Shown here piece by piece: positions 43,372 through 55,257 of a stretch of 64,000 nucleotides of DNA. This DNA is from Azospirillum griseum (GTDB lineage: Bacteria > Pseudomonadota > Alphaproteobacteria > Azospirillales > Azospirillaceae). Position 1 is the first letter of the stretch. Each line of letters starts with the position of its first letter. The position numbers were made by a program, and so were the translations under genes. The stretch lies in NCBI RefSeq assembly GCF_003966125.1, contig NZ_RXMA01000006.1, positions 46,403-110,402 on the forward strand, given 5' to 3'. The notes beneath the pieces were generated by a model. It did no database searches, was not told where the DNA came from, and saw only the letters and a program-made list of their open reading frames with translations.

Positions 43372-45597
43372 ATGAAGCCGCAAGACCCCGCTCTCGACAT
43401 CCTCGAAAAGCCGCTGGCCGATGCGCTCGGCGAGCGTTACCTCAGCTACGCGCTGTCCACCATCATGTCCCGGTCGCTGCCCGACGTGCGCGATGGGCTG
43501 AAGCCGGTGCACCGTCGGCTGATGTACGCCATGAGCCAGCTTCGGCTGGAACCGACCACGCCGCCCAAGAAATGCGCCCGCGTCGTCGGCGACGTGATCG
43601 GCAAATTCCACCCGCACGGCGACACCTCGGTCTATGACGCGCTGGTGCGTCTGGCCCAGGATTTCGCCGTCCGCTACCCGCTGATCGACGGGCAGGGCAA
43701 TTTCGGCAACATCGACGGCGACAACGCCGCCGCCATGCGGTACACCGAAGCCCGCCTGACCGAGGTCGCCAAGGCCCTGCTGGAGGGCATCGACGAGGAC
43801 GCCGTCGATTTTCGCCCGACCTACGACGGCGACGGCGACGAACCGGCGGTCCTGCCCGCCAATTTCCCGAATTTGCTGGCCAACGGGTCGAGCGGCATCG
43901 CCGTTGGCATGGCCACCAACATCCCGCCGCACAATGTCGGCGAGATTTGCGACGCGCTGAAGCATCTGATCAAGCACCGCGACGCGTCCATCGACACGCT
44001 GGTCGGCTTCATGCCCGGCCCGGATTTTCCCACCGGCGGCGTTCTGGTCGAACCGCGCGAGAGCGTGGTGGAGGCGTACCGCACCGGGCGCGGGGCCTTC
44101 CGCCTGCGCGCGCGCTGGGAGGTGGAGAAGCTGGCGCAAGGCACCTGGCAGGTCGTCGTCACCGAAATGCCCTATCAGGTGCCCAAGGCCCGGCTGGTGG
44201 AGAAGATCGCCGAGCTGCTGACCGCCAAAAAACTGATTCTGCTGGACGACATCCGTGATGAATCAGCGGAGGACGTGCGGCTGGTCCTGGTTCCGAAAAG
44301 CCGGAACGTGGATCCCGAAGTGCTGATGGCCTCGCTGTTCCAGGCCACCGACCTGGAGATCCGCTTCTCGCTGAACATGAACGTGCTGGACGCCGATCAT
44401 GTTCCGCGCGTGATGAATCTGCGCGAGGTGCTGCAAGCCTTCCTCGACCACCGGCACGAGGTGTTGGTCCGGCGGTCGCGCCACCGGCTGGCCCAGATCG
44501 AACACCGGCTGGAGATCCTCGGCGGCTATCTGGTCGCCTACCTCAATCTGGACGAGGTGATCCGCATCATCCGTGAGGAGGATGAGCCGAAACAGGATTT
44601 GATGCGGGCCTTCGCCCTGACCGATGTCCAGGCCGACGCCATCCTCAACATGCGCCTGCGCAATTTGCGCAAGCTGGAGGAGATGGAGATCCGCCGGGAA
44701 AACGACGCGCTGACCAGCGAAAAGAACGGGCTGACCGAGCTGTTGGGCGACGAGGTTCTGCGTTGGAAGCGTATCGCCGACGGGGTGGCGGAGATCAAGA
44801 AGAAATTCGGCGGCGGCGTGCTGGGCAAGCGGCGCACCGACATCGCCGACGCCCCCGCCATCATCGACGTTCCGCTGGAAGCGATGGTGGAGCGCGAGCC
44901 GGTGACGGTCATCTGTTCCAAGATGGGCTGGATTCGCGCGGTGCGCGGCCATCTGACCGACGCGGATCAGGAGGATGTGAAGTACAAGGACGGCGATTCG
45001 CGCGGCTTCATCATCCCGTGCGAAACCACCGACAAGCTGCTCGTCTTCGCCAGCAACGGGAAATTCTTCACGCTGGGGGTGGACAAGCTGCCGCGCGGGC
45101 GCGGCTTTGGCGAACCGATCCGGCTGATGATCGACCTGGGCAACGACGTCGACATCATCGACCTGTTCCGCCACCAGCCGGGCCGCAAGCTGCTGGTCGC
45201 CTCCGACGACGGGCGCGGCTTCCAGGTGGAGGAGGTCGAGGTGCTGGCCCAGACCCGGACCGGCAAGCAGGTGCTGAATCTGGAGGAGGGGCGCAGCGCC
45301 CGGCTCTGCCATCCGCTGACCGGCGACCATCTGGCGGTGATCGGCAACAACCGCAAGCTCGTCGTCATCCCGCTGATTCAGGTTCCGGTGATGACGCGCG
45401 GCAAGGGCGTTCAGTTGCAGAAATACAAGGACGCCAGCCTGTCCGATGTGAAGAGCTTTGCGTTGGCCGATGGTTTGACCTGGAAGCATGGGGAACGGCA
45501 ATTCACCGTCACCGACCTGATCGGTTGGTTGAGTGACCGCGCCGGAGTCGGCAAGCTGCCGCCCAACGGCTTCCCCAAAACAAACCGCTTCACCTGA
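43372..45597 (+). CDS. parC: DNA topoisomerase IV subunit A
   Basis: Decatenates daughter chromosomes together with ParE. 741 residues. The breakage-reunion domain holds [20 protein letters not shown] and the active-site Tyr124 in [10 protein letters not shown]. The QRDR-equivalent region reads [17 protein letters not shown]. The C-terminal part has beta-pinwheel-like strands ([36 protein letters not shown]). The length (shorter than GyrA) and the lack of a GyrA box identify ParC. It is encoded with recO and is followed by a hairpin. Confidence 0.96.
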   Translation: MKPQDPALDILEKPLADALGERYLSYALSTIMSRSLPDVRDGLKPVHRRLMYAMSQLRLEPTTPPKKCARVVGDVIGKFHPHGDTSVYDALVRLAQDFAVRYPLIDGQGNFGNIDGDNAAAMRYTEARLTEVAKALLEGIDEDAVDFRPTYDGDGDEPAVLPANFPNLLANGSSGIAVGMATNIPPHNVGEICDALKHLIKHRDASIDTLVGFMPGPDFPTGGVLVEPRESVVEAYRTGRGAFRLRARWEVEKLAQGTWQVVVTEMPYQVPKARLVEKIAELLTAKKLILLDDIRDESAEDVRLVLVPKSRNVDPEVLMASLFQATDLEIRFSLNMNVLDADHVPRVMNLREVLQAFLDHRHEVLVRRSRHRLAQIEHRLEILGGYLVAYLNLDEVIRIIREEDEPKQDLMRAFALTDVQADAILNMRLRNLRKLEEMEIRRENDALTSEKNGLTELLGDEVLRWKRIADGVAEIKKKFGGGVLGKRRTDIADAPAIIDVPLEAMVEREPVTVICSKMGWIRAVRGHLTDADQEDVKYKDGDSRGFIIPCETTDKLLVFASNGKFFTLGVDKLPRGRGFGEPIRLMIDLGNDVDIIDLFRHQPGRKLLVASDDGRGFQVEEVEVLAQTRTGKQVLNLEEGRSARLCHPLTGDHLAVIGNNRKLVVIPLIQVPVMTRGKGVQLQKYKDASLSDVKSFALADGLTWKHGERQFTVTDLIGWLSDRAGVGKLPPNGFPKTNRFT

Positions 45598-45607
45598 TTA
45601 GCGGTCC

Positions 45608-45643
45608 GGTTTATCGGCGCGGGAGGGCCTGCGCCGATAAACC
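45608..45643 (+). terminator. Hairpin after parC
   Basis: A perfect 13-bp stem, GGTTTATCGGCGC (45608-45620) and its complement (45631-45643), with a ten-base GGGAGGGCCT loop, begins ten bases after the parC stop. No T-run follows; it could act in either direction. Confidence 0.5.
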
Positions 45644-45675
45644 TCTGAATCCATACGCGCAATTGCGCTTCGGCC

Positions 45676-47096
<1,421 letters not shown>

Positions 47097-47123
47097 GCCG
47101 TCAACGGTTTGACCGTTGCAAAG

Positions 47124-47151
47124 AAGGCTCCGCAGTCGCGGGGCCTTTTTT
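47124..47151 (+). terminator. Rho-independent terminator of the TRAP binding-protein gene
   Basis: AAGGCTCCGC (47124-47133) pairs with GCGGGGCCTT (47138-47147), one G-T pair, around an AGTC loop, followed by a run of six T (47146-47151). It lies 27 bases after the stop codon. Confidence 0.88.
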
Positions 47152-47200
47152 GTTGCCCGGTGCATGGCGGTGCGTTGCGGGCATCCTCCACTGTCCGGGC

Positions 47201-47232
47201 AAAAAAAGGGGGGCTGGACAAGGCCAGCCCCC
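47201..47232 (-). terminator. Rho-independent terminator of the TRAP membrane genes
   Basis: On the minus strand a 9-bp stem GGGGGCTGG / CCAGCCCCC (plus-strand 47209-47217 and 47224-47232) is followed by a T-run (plus-strand A 47201-47207). It lies about 40 bases beyond the end of the large permease gene. Confidence 0.88.
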
Positions 47233-47269
47233 GGTCGATCGGAGGATCGATCAGACTTGCAGGTCGCGG

Positions 47270-48772
47270 TTACTTTTGCTGCTGCAACTGCTTCATGATG
47301 TCGTTGGCCGAATCGTCGGTGGAGCCAAAGGGCGGGGCGACGTCGTTGGTGTCCATGGCCGGGATTTCGATCTTCACCTTGTCCAAATCCACCTTGGTCC
47401 CACGGTCCAGGCCGGCTTCGATCAGGCTGGGGAAGGCGATGACGATGGCCACCATGATGATCTGGATGATGACGAACGGCACGGCACCCCAATAGATTTG
47501 GCCGGTCGTCACCTTGGGGATCATCTTGCCGGTGATCTTGTCGAGGTAATCCGACCGTGGGGCGACGCTGCGCAGATAGAACAGGGCGAAGCCAAAGGGC
47601 GGGTGCATGAAGCTGGTCTGCATGTTCACGCCCAGCAGCACGCCGAACCAAATCAGGTCGATGCCCAGCTTGTCCGCCACCGGCCCCAAAAGCGGGACGA
47701 TGATGAAGGCCAACTCGAAGAAATCAAGGAAGAAGGCCAGGACGAAAACCATGATGTTGACGACGATCAGGAAGCCCAACTGGCCGCCCGGCAGGCTCGT
47801 CAACAGATGCTCGACCCACAGATCGCCGTTGACCGCGCGGAACACCAGACCGAACACGGTCGACCCGATCAGGATGAACACCACGAAGGTGGACAGCTTG
47901 GCGGTGGTGTCCATGGCCTGGCGCATCAGCGACCAGCTCAATTGCCGCTTGGCCAGGGCCAGCAGGATCGCACCGGCGGCCCCCATCGCGCCGCCCTCGG
48001 TCGGGGTGGCGATGCCCAGGAAGATGGTTCCGAGCACCAGGAAGATCAGGAACAGCGGCGGAACCAGGGTGGTGACGACGCGCACGGCCAGCTTGAAACC
48101 GCGCAGGCTGCGGGCCTCCGGCGGCAGGGCCGGAACCGCTTCGGGGCGGATGATGCTGATGAGCAGGATGTAACCGGCGTACAGCGCGGTGAGCACCAGG
48201 CCGGGGATCATCGCACCGGCGTACATGTCGCCGACCGAACGGCCCAGCTGGTCGGCCAGGATGATCAGCACCAGCGACGGCGGGATGATCTGCGCCAGCG
48301 TGCCCGACGCGGCAATGACGCCGCTGGCGATGCGGCGGTCATAGCCATAGCGCAGCATGATCGGCAGCGAGATCAGACCCATGGAGATGACCGACGCGGC
48401 CACCACGCCGGTGGTCGCCGCCAGCAGCGCGCCGACGAAGATCACGGCGTAGGCCAGACCGCCGCGCAGCGGGCCGAACAGCTGCCCGATGGTGTCGAGC
48501 AGATCCTCGGCCATGCCGGATCGCTCCAGAATCAGGCCCATGAAGGTGAAGAAGGGAATGGCGAGCAGCGTGTCGTTGCGCATGATGCCGAACACGCGTT
48601 CCGGCAGCGCCTGGGCCAGCGCCGGGGTCAGCAACCCCAGCTCGATGCCGATGAAGCCGAAGAACAGACCGTTGGCCGCCAGCGCGAAGGCGACCGGGAA
48701 GCCCATCAGCAGGAACAGCACCAGGGCGCCGAACATCAGCGGCGCCATGTTGGCGGTGACAAACTCGATCAT
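47270..48772 (-). CDS. TRAP transporter large permease (DctM type)
   Basis: A 500-residue ion-transporter-superfamily permease with about 12 TM helices. Family blocks: MAPLMFGALVLFLLMGFPVAFAL at the start, then RNDTLLAIPFFTFMGLILER, GLAYAVIFVGALLAATTGVV, GTLAQIIPPSLVLIILADQL and ATPTEGGAMGAAGAILLAL. It matches the longer FcbT3-type DctM. A hydrophilic tail of about 60 residues (from GLDRGTKVDLDKVKI, ending KQLQQQK) is extra compared with common DctM. It moves organic acids inward using the sodium gradient. The small subunit gene lies 18 bases upstream. Confidence 0.94.
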   Translation of the reverse strand: MIEFVTANMAPLMFGALVLFLLMGFPVAFALAANGLFFGFIGIELGLLTPALAQALPERVFGIMRNDTLLAIPFFTFMGLILERSGMAEDLLDTIGQLFGPLRGGLAYAVIFVGALLAATTGVVAASVISMGLISLPIMLRYGYDRRIASGVIAASGTLAQIIPPSLVLIILADQLGRSVGDMYAGAMIPGLVLTALYAGYILLISIIRPEAVPALPPEARSLRGFKLAVRVVTTLVPPLFLIFLVLGTIFLGIATPTEGGAMGAAGAILLALAKRQLSWSLMRQAMDTTAKLSTFVVFILIGSTVFGLVFRAVNGDLWVEHLLTSLPGGQLGFLIVVNIMVFVLAFFLDFFELAFIIVPLLGPVADKLGIDLIWFGVLLGVNMQTSFMHPPFGFALFYLRSVAPRSDYLDKITGKMIPKVTTGQIYWGAVPFVIIQIIMVAIVIAFPSLIEAGLDRGTKVDLDKVKIEIPAMDTNDVAPPFGSTDDSANDIMKQLQQQK

Positions 48773-48790
48773 GTCGGTTGCTCCCGATTC

Positions 48791-49330
48791 TTACGAGTGG
48801 CCGTGCATCTTCTCGCCCGGCTCGTCAATCAGACCGGCCAGGAAAGCGATGCGCTTGATGAGTTCGGACACCCCTTGCGCGGACAGCAGAAAGAAGCCGA
48901 CCGGAATCAGGAATTTGGCGGGCCAACGGATCAGCCCCCCGGCGTCGCTCGACATCTCGTTCGTCACGAAGCTGTCCTTCGCCATCGGCCAGGACAGCAC
49001 CATGATCAGCAGCGCCATCGGGAACAGGAAGGCGACGATGCCGAAAATATCCACGACAGCCTGCACCCGCTTGGAAAAGCGGCCCAGCACGATGTCGATG
49101 CGGATGTGTTCGTTGCGCAGGAACGTGTAGCCCGAGCACAGCAGGAAGATTGCTGCGAACAGGTACCATTGCAGTTCCAACCACGCGTTGGAGCTGCTGT
49201 TGAAGGTGTAGCGCACGACCGCGTTGCCGGAACTGACGACGACGGCGACGAGCACCAGCCAATACACAAGCTTGCCGATGCCATCGTTCATGGCGTCGAT
49301 CAGCCCACTCAGTCTGAGCAAAGCTCTCAA
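48791..49330 (-). CDS. TRAP transporter small permease (DctQ type)
   Basis: A 179-residue membrane protein with four TM helices: about 18-38 (LVYWLVLVAVVVSSGNAVV), 55-72, 95-118 (IFGIVAFLFPMALLIMVLSW) and 140-160 (FLIPVGFFLLSAQGVSELI). The family sequence WLELQWYLFAAIFLLCSGYT is intact. TTG at 49330 was taken as start: GGGGAGG lies eight bases ahead and the product (LRALLRLSGLIDAMN) matches the normal start. A GTG at 49372 is possible. It precedes the large permease gene in the same operon. Confidence 0.9.
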   Translation of the reverse strand: MRALLRLSGLIDAMNDGIGKLVYWLVLVAVVVSSGNAVVRYTFNSSSNAWLELQWYLFAAIFLLCSGYTFLRNEHIRIDIVLGRFSKRVQAVVDIFGIVAFLFPMALLIMVLSWPMAKDSFVTNEMSSDAGGLIRWPAKFLIPVGFFLLSAQGVSELIKRIAFLAGLIDEPGEKMHGHS

Positions 49331-49817
49331 CGGAGTAACCTCCCCTGTTGCAGAGTTGCGGCGTGGCCGCACCCCTTTTGCTTTTGTTCATGCCATAGGG
49401 ACGCGTCGAACGCCGGTCCACCACGACGTGAGAATACACAAAATCATTTGATTTCGCAGGACTATTCGCTTTTGCACCCAACCACCGCAAGGGCTACGAA
49501 GGAGCTACGTAGAATCACGTAGATCCGCAGATGAGGGTGCGAGTCCAGTCGCATGTTGCGTGGCATTTTGCATAGCAATGCATGTGTTGGTCTCAATTTG
49601 AGAGAGGGTTGTGCGGGTGGGTGATGTGGCATGAGCCGTCTCATCAAAAGACAAAGCGAAATCATACTTTTGTGCTGATTTTGATACTAAGGGATTGCCC
49701 TAAGGGGCGAGCGACCTCCTTAGGCATGCGATTTGCTTCATTAGGAAGGCCTAAACTTTCGAGAAAATCCCTTTCTCGACGAGGCGTGTCCGCAACAAGA
49801 ACAATAGGTCCTTGATT
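49331..49817. other. 487-bp AT-richer divergent intergenic region
   Basis: Lies between the TRAP membrane operon (leftwards) and the first tandem chemoreceptor (rightwards). The part from 49440 is AT-richer. It contains an inverted pair CCTAAGG (49699-49705) / CCTTAGG (49718-49724) and a TGCATAGCAATGCA palindrome-like stretch near 49568-49582, possible regulatory sites. No gene is supported; promoter boxes could not be fixed. Confidence 0.4.
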
Positions 49818-51509
49818 ATGATCAGAATATCGGATGTTTCGGCAAAGAAACGCGCGGTGATGGCTTTTTCTGTAATCTTTCTGGTTTCTCTCTCGTTGGG
49901 AATTTTTTCGGTCAACAGACTGTCTGCAGTCAATGATCAAGCCGAAGAGGTTCGCACCAATTGGATGCCCGCCATCGTATCCATATCAGCCATGTCCTAT
50001 GAGTTGAATGTCTATCGGGCGGCTGAGGCGGCGCACATTCTGGCTTCGACACCTGAGGAGAAAGCAAAAGAGGAAAGGACGATGCACGAAGCCTTGACGT
50101 CCATGAAGAGGCATCAGGAAAAATATGAACCGACTCTCACACCGGGATATGAGGTTGAAAACTACAAAAAATTTCAAAAATCGCTCAATGACTATCTTGA
50201 AGACAGCAAAAATACAATTATACCACTTTCAAATCGCGAAAATACAGATATTGTTTCTGAAATATACCGCAGAAAGCAAGGATCAGAATTCAATTACACT
50301 AGATCAATTCTTATGGATCTCATTGATTTTAATAACAAAAATGGAATATCTGCGACAAATCACATAAAATCAACATATGATTCAGCAAAAATTTCAATTT
50401 TCTTCGCAATATTTTTGACTGTTATTATATGCATTATGTCTGGGTTTATGGTGATTCTCACTCTGATTGTTCCAATTGAAAGGATGACCGTGATCATGGG
50501 GCGGCTGTCGCAGCACGAATTGTCGGTCACGGTCGAGGGGACGGATCGCAAGGACGAGGTGGGGGCGATGGCCCGTGCCGTCCAAATTTTCAAAGATGGC
50601 TTGATTGAGGCCGACCGTCTGGCTGCCGCCCAGGCGACAGAGCAGGCGGCCAAGCAGAAGCGGACCGAAGCCATCGAACGTCTGATTCAAGGATTCGAAG
50701 CATCGGCGGCGGCAGCTTTGCGCAGTGTGGCTTCTTCGGCGTCGGAGTTGGACGCCACCGCGCACAGCATGTCGTCGATGGCGCAGCAAACCAGCGTTCA
50801 GGCGTCGGTGGTCGCGTCGGCCGCTGAACAGACCAGCGCCAACGTCCAGACGGTGGCCACGGCGACGGAGGAGATGTCCAGCTCCATCCGCGAGATCAGC
50901 GCCCAGGTGGCACGCTCCGCCGACATCGCCGGTAAGGCGGTCGGCGAAGCCGCGCGCACCAACGATGTGGTGCGCAGCCTGTCCGATGCCGCGCAGAAGA
51001 TTGGCGAGGTGGTCAACCTCATCAACGGCATCGCCAGCCAAACCAACCTGCTGGCGCTCAACGCCACCATTGAGGCGGCGCGTGCGGGTGAGGCGGGCAA
51101 GGGTTTCGCCGTCGTCGCCAGCGAGGTGAAGAGCCTGGCCGGGCAGACCGCCAAGGCCACCGACGAGATCGCCACCCAGATCGGCGCGATCCAGCAGACC
51201 ACGAACGGTGTGGTGCAGGCCATCGCCGGGATTGGCGGAACCATCACCTCAATCAACGACATCACCACCGCCATCGCGGCGGCCATCGAAGAGCAGGGGG
51301 CGGCGACCAACGAGATTTCCCGCAGCGTCCAGGAGGCCGCGCGCGGCACGCAGGACGTTTCGGGCAGCATCGGCCAAGTCACCCAGGCGGCGGGCGAAGC
51401 CGGTGCGGCGGCAGGTCAGGTTTTGGGCGCAGCGGGCGAATTGTCGAAACAGGCTGAAACCCTGCGTCACGACGTGGATCGGTTCCTGTCCAGCATCAAG
51501 GCCGCCTGA
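49818..51509 (+). CDS. Methyl-accepting chemotaxis protein with AT-rich sensing domain (tandem copy 1)
   Basis: A 563-residue chemoreceptor. TM1 at about 15-36 ([19 protein letters not shown]), a periplasmic four-helix-bundle sensor (about 37-192), TM2 (about 193-218, [18 protein letters not shown]), HAMP (about 219-275) and the signalling domain with tip [20 protein letters not shown] and the flanking [20 protein letters not shown]. The DNA for the sensor and TM2 (about 50100-50465) is strikingly AT-rich, while HAMP onwards is GC-rich like its surroundings. The C-terminal half is nearly the same as in the next receptor. The ATG at 49818 follows AATAGGTC. The ligand is unknown. Confidence 0.93.
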   Translation: MIRISDVSAKKRAVMAFSVIFLVSLSLGIFSVNRLSAVNDQAEEVRTNWMPAIVSISAMSYELNVYRAAEAAHILASTPEEKAKEERTMHEALTSMKRHQEKYEPTLTPGYEVENYKKFQKSLNDYLEDSKNTIIPLSNRENTDIVSEIYRRKQGSEFNYTRSILMDLIDFNNKNGISATNHIKSTYDSAKISIFFAIFLTVIICIMSGFMVILTLIVPIERMTVIMGRLSQHELSVTVEGTDRKDEVGAMARAVQIFKDGLIEADRLAAAQATEQAAKQKRTEAIERLIQGFEASAAAALRSVASSASELDATAHSMSSMAQQTSVQASVVASAAEQTSANVQTVATATEEMSSSIREISAQVARSADIAGKAVGEAARTNDVVRSLSDAAQKIGEVVNLINGIASQTNLLALNATIEAARAGEAGKGFAVVASEVKSLAGQTAKATDEIATQIGAIQQTTNGVVQAIAGIGGTITSINDITTAIAAAIEEQGAATNEISRSVQEAARGTQDVSGSIGQVTQAAGEAGAAAGQVLGAAGELSKQAETLRHDVDRFLSSIKAA

Positions 51510-51537
51510 GCGCCCCACGTCCTTGACCCTCAATGTC

Positions 51538-51567
51538 CAGCGCCTGCGGACAACGCAGGCGCTGTTT
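51538..51567 (+). terminator. Rho-independent terminator between the tandem receptors
   Basis: A perfect 11-bp stem, CAGCGCCTGCG (51538-51548) and its complement (51554-51564), closes a GACAA loop and is followed by TTTCTT. It lies 28 bases after the first receptor's stop, so the second receptor has its own promoter. The loop is the same as in the 26-bp hairpin near 25.4 kb. Confidence 0.85.
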
Positions 51568-51745
51568 CTTGCCAAAATGGATGCTTAAAAATGCTGCATC
51601 GACAAAATGATGCGCATGATTTGGTGTTTCACTCAGCATTTATATCACCTATGCGAGAAAAATGCGTTCCCAGTGGTCTCAATCGTGCTATCGGGTGGTT
51701 GAGCGGTTGTTCAACAAAAGCGATTGGGTTCACCAGGGGGATAAG

Positions 51746-53437
51746 ATGTCTTGGCTGTCAGGCTTTTCCATTCGGGTTAAGACGGTTTTTGCGTTTGTGG
51801 TTGTGTTGGCGTGTGCGGTCTCGCTGGGGATCTTTTCGATCAGCAGACTGTCGGTGGTGAATGGTGAGGCGGCCGAGGTGCGCGACAATTGGTTGCCTTC
51901 GACGGCGGCGGCCGGGGCCATGATGGACAAGCTGGAATATTATCGGATCATTGAAGGCACTCACCTGATGGTCCGTACCCCAGCCGGACTTGTCGATGAG
52001 GAAAAGCTGCTGGCCGACACCGCGCGCGGACTGGCCGACAGGCGCAAGATCTATGAGTCGATGGTCACGCCGGGTTGGGAAGCGGACACCTACAAGCGGT
52101 TTTCCGAAACCCTGGCTCGCTACATGGCGATCAGCACGGAAAAGCTGCTGCCGATGTCGCGTCGCGGCGACAAGGCGATGGCGAGCGAGTTGTTTCTGGG
52201 AGAATCGCGGGAGGAGATCCGCAAGGCGCGTGGCCTTCTGGAGGAGTTGATCGCGTTCAATGTCCGTCAGGGCGTTGCGGCGGCCAACCATGGTGAGGCG
52301 GTTTACACGGCCAGCACGCTGTGGATCGTTGCCATGATCGTTTCCGCCGTGGTCATCGGAACCGCCGCCGCCTGGGTTCTCATCGCCAGCGTCGTGCGTC
52401 CGCTGCAAAGCATGACCGGAGTGATGGGCCGTTTGGCCAATCGCGATCTGTCGGTGTCAATCACCGGGGACGAGCGCGGTGATGAGATTGGCGCGATGGC
52501 GCGCGCGGTCCAGGTGTTTCGCGATGGACTGATCGAGGCCGACCGTCTGGCAGGGCTGCAGGCCGCCGACCAAGCGGCCCGGCAACGTCGCGTTGAGGCG
52601 ATTGATCGTCTGGTGACGGAGTTCGAGGCGTCGGTCATGGCCGCCCTGCGCACCGTGTCGTCCGCCGCGTCGGAATTGAACACCACCGCGCACAGCATGT
52701 CGGCGATGGCGCAACAGACCAACGCGCAGGCGGTGGTCGTCGCCAGCGCCATCGACCAGACCAGCACCAACGTGCAGACGGTGGCCAGCGCGGCGGAGGA
52801 GATGACCGCCTCCATACGCGAGATCGGCGGGCTGGTGACGCGCTCCGCCGACATCGCCGGGCAGGCGGTGGGCGAGGCAGCGCGCACCAGCGACGCGGTG
52901 CAAAGCCTGGCCAACGCCGCCCAGCGCATCGGCGACGTGGTCAACCTCATCACCGACATCGCCAGCCAAACCAATCTGTTGGCCCTGAACGCCACCATCG
53001 AGGCGGCGCGTGCGGGCGAAGCGGGCAAGGGATTCGCCGTGGTGGCCAGCGAGGTCAAGGGGTTGGCCGGGCAGACCGCCAAGGCGACGGAGGAGATCGC
53101 CGCCCAGATCAGCGCCATCCAGCAGACCACGCAGGGGGTGGTTCAGGCGATTTCGGGCATCGGCGGGACCATCGGAACCATCAACGACATCACCACCGGC
53201 ATCGCCGCCGCCATCGAAGAGCAGGGAGCCGCCACCAGCGAGATTTCCCGCAACGTCCAGCAGGCCGCCGGAAGCGCGCAGGAGGTCTCGGGCAGCGTCG
53301 GGCAGGTGACGCAGGCCGCCAGCGAGGCGGGCAGCGCCGCCGCGCAGGTGTTGGGAGCCGCTGGGGAACTGTCGCGTCAAGCCGAAACCTTGCGTGGTGA
53401 CGTGGAACGTTTCCTGGAGCGGATCAAGGCAGCGTAA
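51746..53437 (+). CDS. Methyl-accepting chemotaxis protein (tandem copy 2)
   Basis: A 563-residue chemoreceptor of the same length and plan as its upstream neighbour. TM1 about 10-32 ([20 protein letters not shown]), four-helix sensor (about 33-190), TM2 (about 190-215, [20 protein letters not shown]), HAMP with [20 protein letters not shown], and the signalling domain with [20 protein letters not shown]. The sensor is GC-rich and shares with copy 1 mainly the start (VSLGIFS, NRLS/SRLS, RxNW) while the cytoplasmic half is almost identical. AGGGGG precedes the ATG at 51746. The two probably arose by duplication and bring different signals to the same array. Confidence 0.94.
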   Translation: MSWLSGFSIRVKTVFAFVVVLACAVSLGIFSISRLSVVNGEAAEVRDNWLPSTAAAGAMMDKLEYYRIIEGTHLMVRTPAGLVDEEKLLADTARGLADRRKIYESMVTPGWEADTYKRFSETLARYMAISTEKLLPMSRRGDKAMASELFLGESREEIRKARGLLEELIAFNVRQGVAAANHGEAVYTASTLWIVAMIVSAVVIGTAAAWVLIASVVRPLQSMTGVMGRLANRDLSVSITGDERGDEIGAMARAVQVFRDGLIEADRLAGLQAADQAARQRRVEAIDRLVTEFEASVMAALRTVSSAASELNTTAHSMSAMAQQTNAQAVVVASAIDQTSTNVQTVASAAEEMTASIREIGGLVTRSADIAGQAVGEAARTSDAVQSLANAAQRIGDVVNLITDIASQTNLLALNATIEAARAGEAGKGFAVVASEVKGLAGQTAKATEEIAAQISAIQQTTQGVVQAISGIGGTIGTINDITTGIAAAIEEQGAATSEISRNVQQAAGSAQEVSGSVGQVTQAASEAGSAAAQVLGAAGELSRQAETLRGDVERFLERIKAA

Positions 53438-53484
53438 AGGGCACAGCGTGAGGGAGCGCGCAAAAGAAGCGTTGTAAGGGATGT

Positions 53485-54222
53485 TTACGGGCTGGTGCCG
53501 GGCAGCGGGCACCAGCCGGTCGCCCCCAGCGCTTCCAACGGGTGAAAGCGGGCCTTGTAGGCCATCTTCCGGCTGTTGGCGATGTAATAGCCGAGATAGA
53601 CATAGGGCAGGCCGGTTTGCCGCGCCCGCTCGATCAGGCCGAGAATCATGTGGGTCCCCAGGCTGCGGCGGTCCTGCGTGGCGTCGTAAAAGCTGTACAC
53701 CGCCGAATAGCCGTCGTTCAGCCGGTCCACCAGCATGCAACCGACCAGCCGCTTGTCGGCGTCGCGCGCTTCCAGCAAGCCGGTGTCGGCCCGCCCCTCG
53801 TCCACCATGGCGACGAAATCGCCCATGGTCATGCGCGCCATGTCGGATTCGCCGTGGCGGGAGTTCTGATACTGGCTGAACAGCCGGAATTGTTCGGTGG
53901 TGGCGTAGGCCGGACGCTCGGTCATCCGCAAATCGCGGTTCAGCGCGGTGACACGGCGTTGCGACCGGCTGGGCTGAAACCGATCCACCGGAACGCGCAC
54001 CGGGGTGCAGGCCTGGCAATTCGGGCAGACCGGCCGGTAGACGATGTCATGGCTGCGGCGGAACCCGGCGCGCGACAGGTCGGAATTGACCTCCGTCGCG
54101 TAGGCCCCGACCAGCCGCGTGAACAGCTTGCGCTCCACACGTCCCGGCAGGTACGGGCAGGGCATCGGCCCTGACCGGAAAAATTGCTGCAAGGGCCGTT
54201 GCGGCGCGAGGATGACCGACAT
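53485..54222 (-). CDS. bpt: Aspartate/glutamate leucyltransferase (Bpt, ATE family)
   Basis: A 245-residue aminoacyl-tRNA-protein transferase that adds leucine to N-terminal Asp/Glu, marking proteins for ClpAP (N-degron pathway). The family start FFRSGPMPCPYLPGRVERKL and the central RPVCPNCQACTPVRVPVDRF with its CxxCxxC-like cysteines are intact. The GNAT-type second half shows SAVYSFYDATQDRRSLGTHMI and LPYVYLGYYIANSRKMAYKA. Bacterial Bpt rather than arginyl Ate is favoured by length and clade. It is downstream of the alpha-E gene on the same strand, after a hairpin. Confidence 0.92.
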   Translation of the reverse strand: MSVILAPQRPLQQFFRSGPMPCPYLPGRVERKLFTRLVGAYATEVNSDLSRAGFRRSHDIVYRPVCPNCQACTPVRVPVDRFQPSRSQRRVTALNRDLRMTERPAYATTEQFRLFSQYQNSRHGESDMARMTMGDFVAMVDEGRADTGLLEARDADKRLVGCMLVDRLNDGYSAVYSFYDATQDRRSLGTHMILGLIERARQTGLPYVYLGYYIANSRKMAYKARFHPLEALGATGWCPLPGTSP

Positions 54223-54249
54223 GCGGGGCGTTGATCCGGGCAGGGACAG

Positions 54250-54273
54250 GGGCGGGGGCGCAAGCCCCCGCCC
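54250..54273. terminator. GC-rich hairpin between the alpha-E and bpt genes
   Basis: A perfect 10-bp stem GGGCGGGGGC (54250-54259) with its complement (54264-54273) closes a GCAA tetraloop. It lies seven bases beyond the alpha-E stop. No T-run is present on the minus strand, so it may be a weak terminator, or protect the upstream mRNA end. Confidence 0.5.
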
Positions 54274-54279
54274 ACCAGC

Positions 54280-55257
54280 TTACTGCGACTGGGCCTGAAC
54301 AGCCACAGGCGCGTCCATCCCGAAATAGGCTTGCGCGATTTCGGTGGTCAGGGTGATGAGCTGAAGCTGGATCCAGTCCAGATACTCATGCAGGCCCTGG
54401 CGCAACACCGCCTCGATCGGGCGGGAGAGCAGGGCGGACAGCAACTCGTCCACCCGTTCCATCGCCTGCGCCCCGCCGCGCAGCTCGTAGCGGGAACGCA
54501 GCCGTGTCAGCACGCCGTCGATCTGACGGACGCACATCACCACCGAACGCGGGAAGCCTTCGTTGAACAGCATGAAGCCGGCCACCGTGGTCGGTGACAT
54601 GCCGCGCGGGTAGACCCGGCGGAAGGCGTGATACCCGGCGGTCGAGCGCAGAACCGTCGTCCATTGGCTGACGTCCAGCGTCGAACCGACCTCCACCGGG
54701 GACGGCAACAGGGTGTGATATTTGATGTCGAGCAGGCGGGTGGTCTGGTCCGCCCGCTCGATGTATTTGCCCATCTGGTAAAAATACCAACCCTGGTCGC
54801 GGTAGAAGGTCCCCTCGGTGATGCCGGTGTGGGTCTGGCATTCCTCCTTGATCCAGGTGCAGACCTTCGACAGATTCTGCATGGGGACGTCGCTGGTCGA
54901 CATCTCCAGCAGCTTGTTGTGGAACACGTTGATTTGCGTCCACATCTCCGTCGAAATCCATGGCCGCAGGGCGCGGGCGTTTTCCCGGGCCATGTGCAGC
55001 ATTGACAGCAGCGAGTTCGAATTCTGCGTGTCGAACATGTAGTAGTGGATGACCGCTTCGGCCGTTGGGCGGTCGTGGCGGCTGAAGAAGTCCTTTTCGT
55101 CGGCGTTCAACTGGACAATGGAAAACCAGTTGGTCACGCCGCGCGTGTCACGGGAAAAGGTTTCGTGCACGTCCAGGATGCGGGCGAGGTTCTCCGCCCG
55201 CTCCATGTAACGGGCCATCCAGAATATGCTTTCGGCGTAACGGGCCAGCAGGTTCAT
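54280..55257 (-). CDS. Alpha-E domain protein
   Basis: A 325-residue all-helical protein of the alpha-E (DUF403) family. The family start MNLLARYAESIFWMARYMER is clear, followed by RAENLARILDVHETFSRD, RENARALRPWISTEMWTQIN, and YQMGKYIERADQTTRLLDIK. It is found next to circularly permuted ATP-grasp proteins in many bacteria; the pair is predicted to form amide bonds in an unidentified peptide-like product or modification. The ATG at 55257 overlaps the stop of the ATP-grasp gene (four bases), so the two are co-translated. Confidence 0.9.
   Translation of the reverse strand: MNLLARYAESIFWMARYMERAENLARILDVHETFSRDTRGVTNWFSIVQLNADEKDFFSRHDRPTAEAVIHYYMFDTQNSNSLLSMLHMARENARALRPWISTEMWTQINVFHNKLLEMSTSDVPMQNLSKVCTWIKEECQTHTGITEGTFYRDQGWYFYQMGKYIERADQTTRLLDIKYHTLLPSPVEVGSTLDVSQWTTVLRSTAGYHAFRRVYPRGMSPTTVAGFMLFNEGFPRSVVMCVRQIDGVLTRLRSRYELRGGAQAMERVDELLSALLSRPIEAVLRQGLHEYLDWIQLQLITLTTEIAQAYFGMDAPVAVQAQSQ

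Noticed and set aside
49555..49585. Sigma-54 promoter (TGGCATTTTGCATA) upstream of the first tandem receptor
   Set aside because: The GG and GC elements are not ten bases apart, so the -24/-12 spacing fails.
53491..53516. 9-bp inverted repeat GCTGGTGCC/GGCACCAGC
   Set aside because: It lies inside the coding end of bpt and encodes conserved-looking residues (GWCPLPGT), so a terminator role is not needed to explain it.
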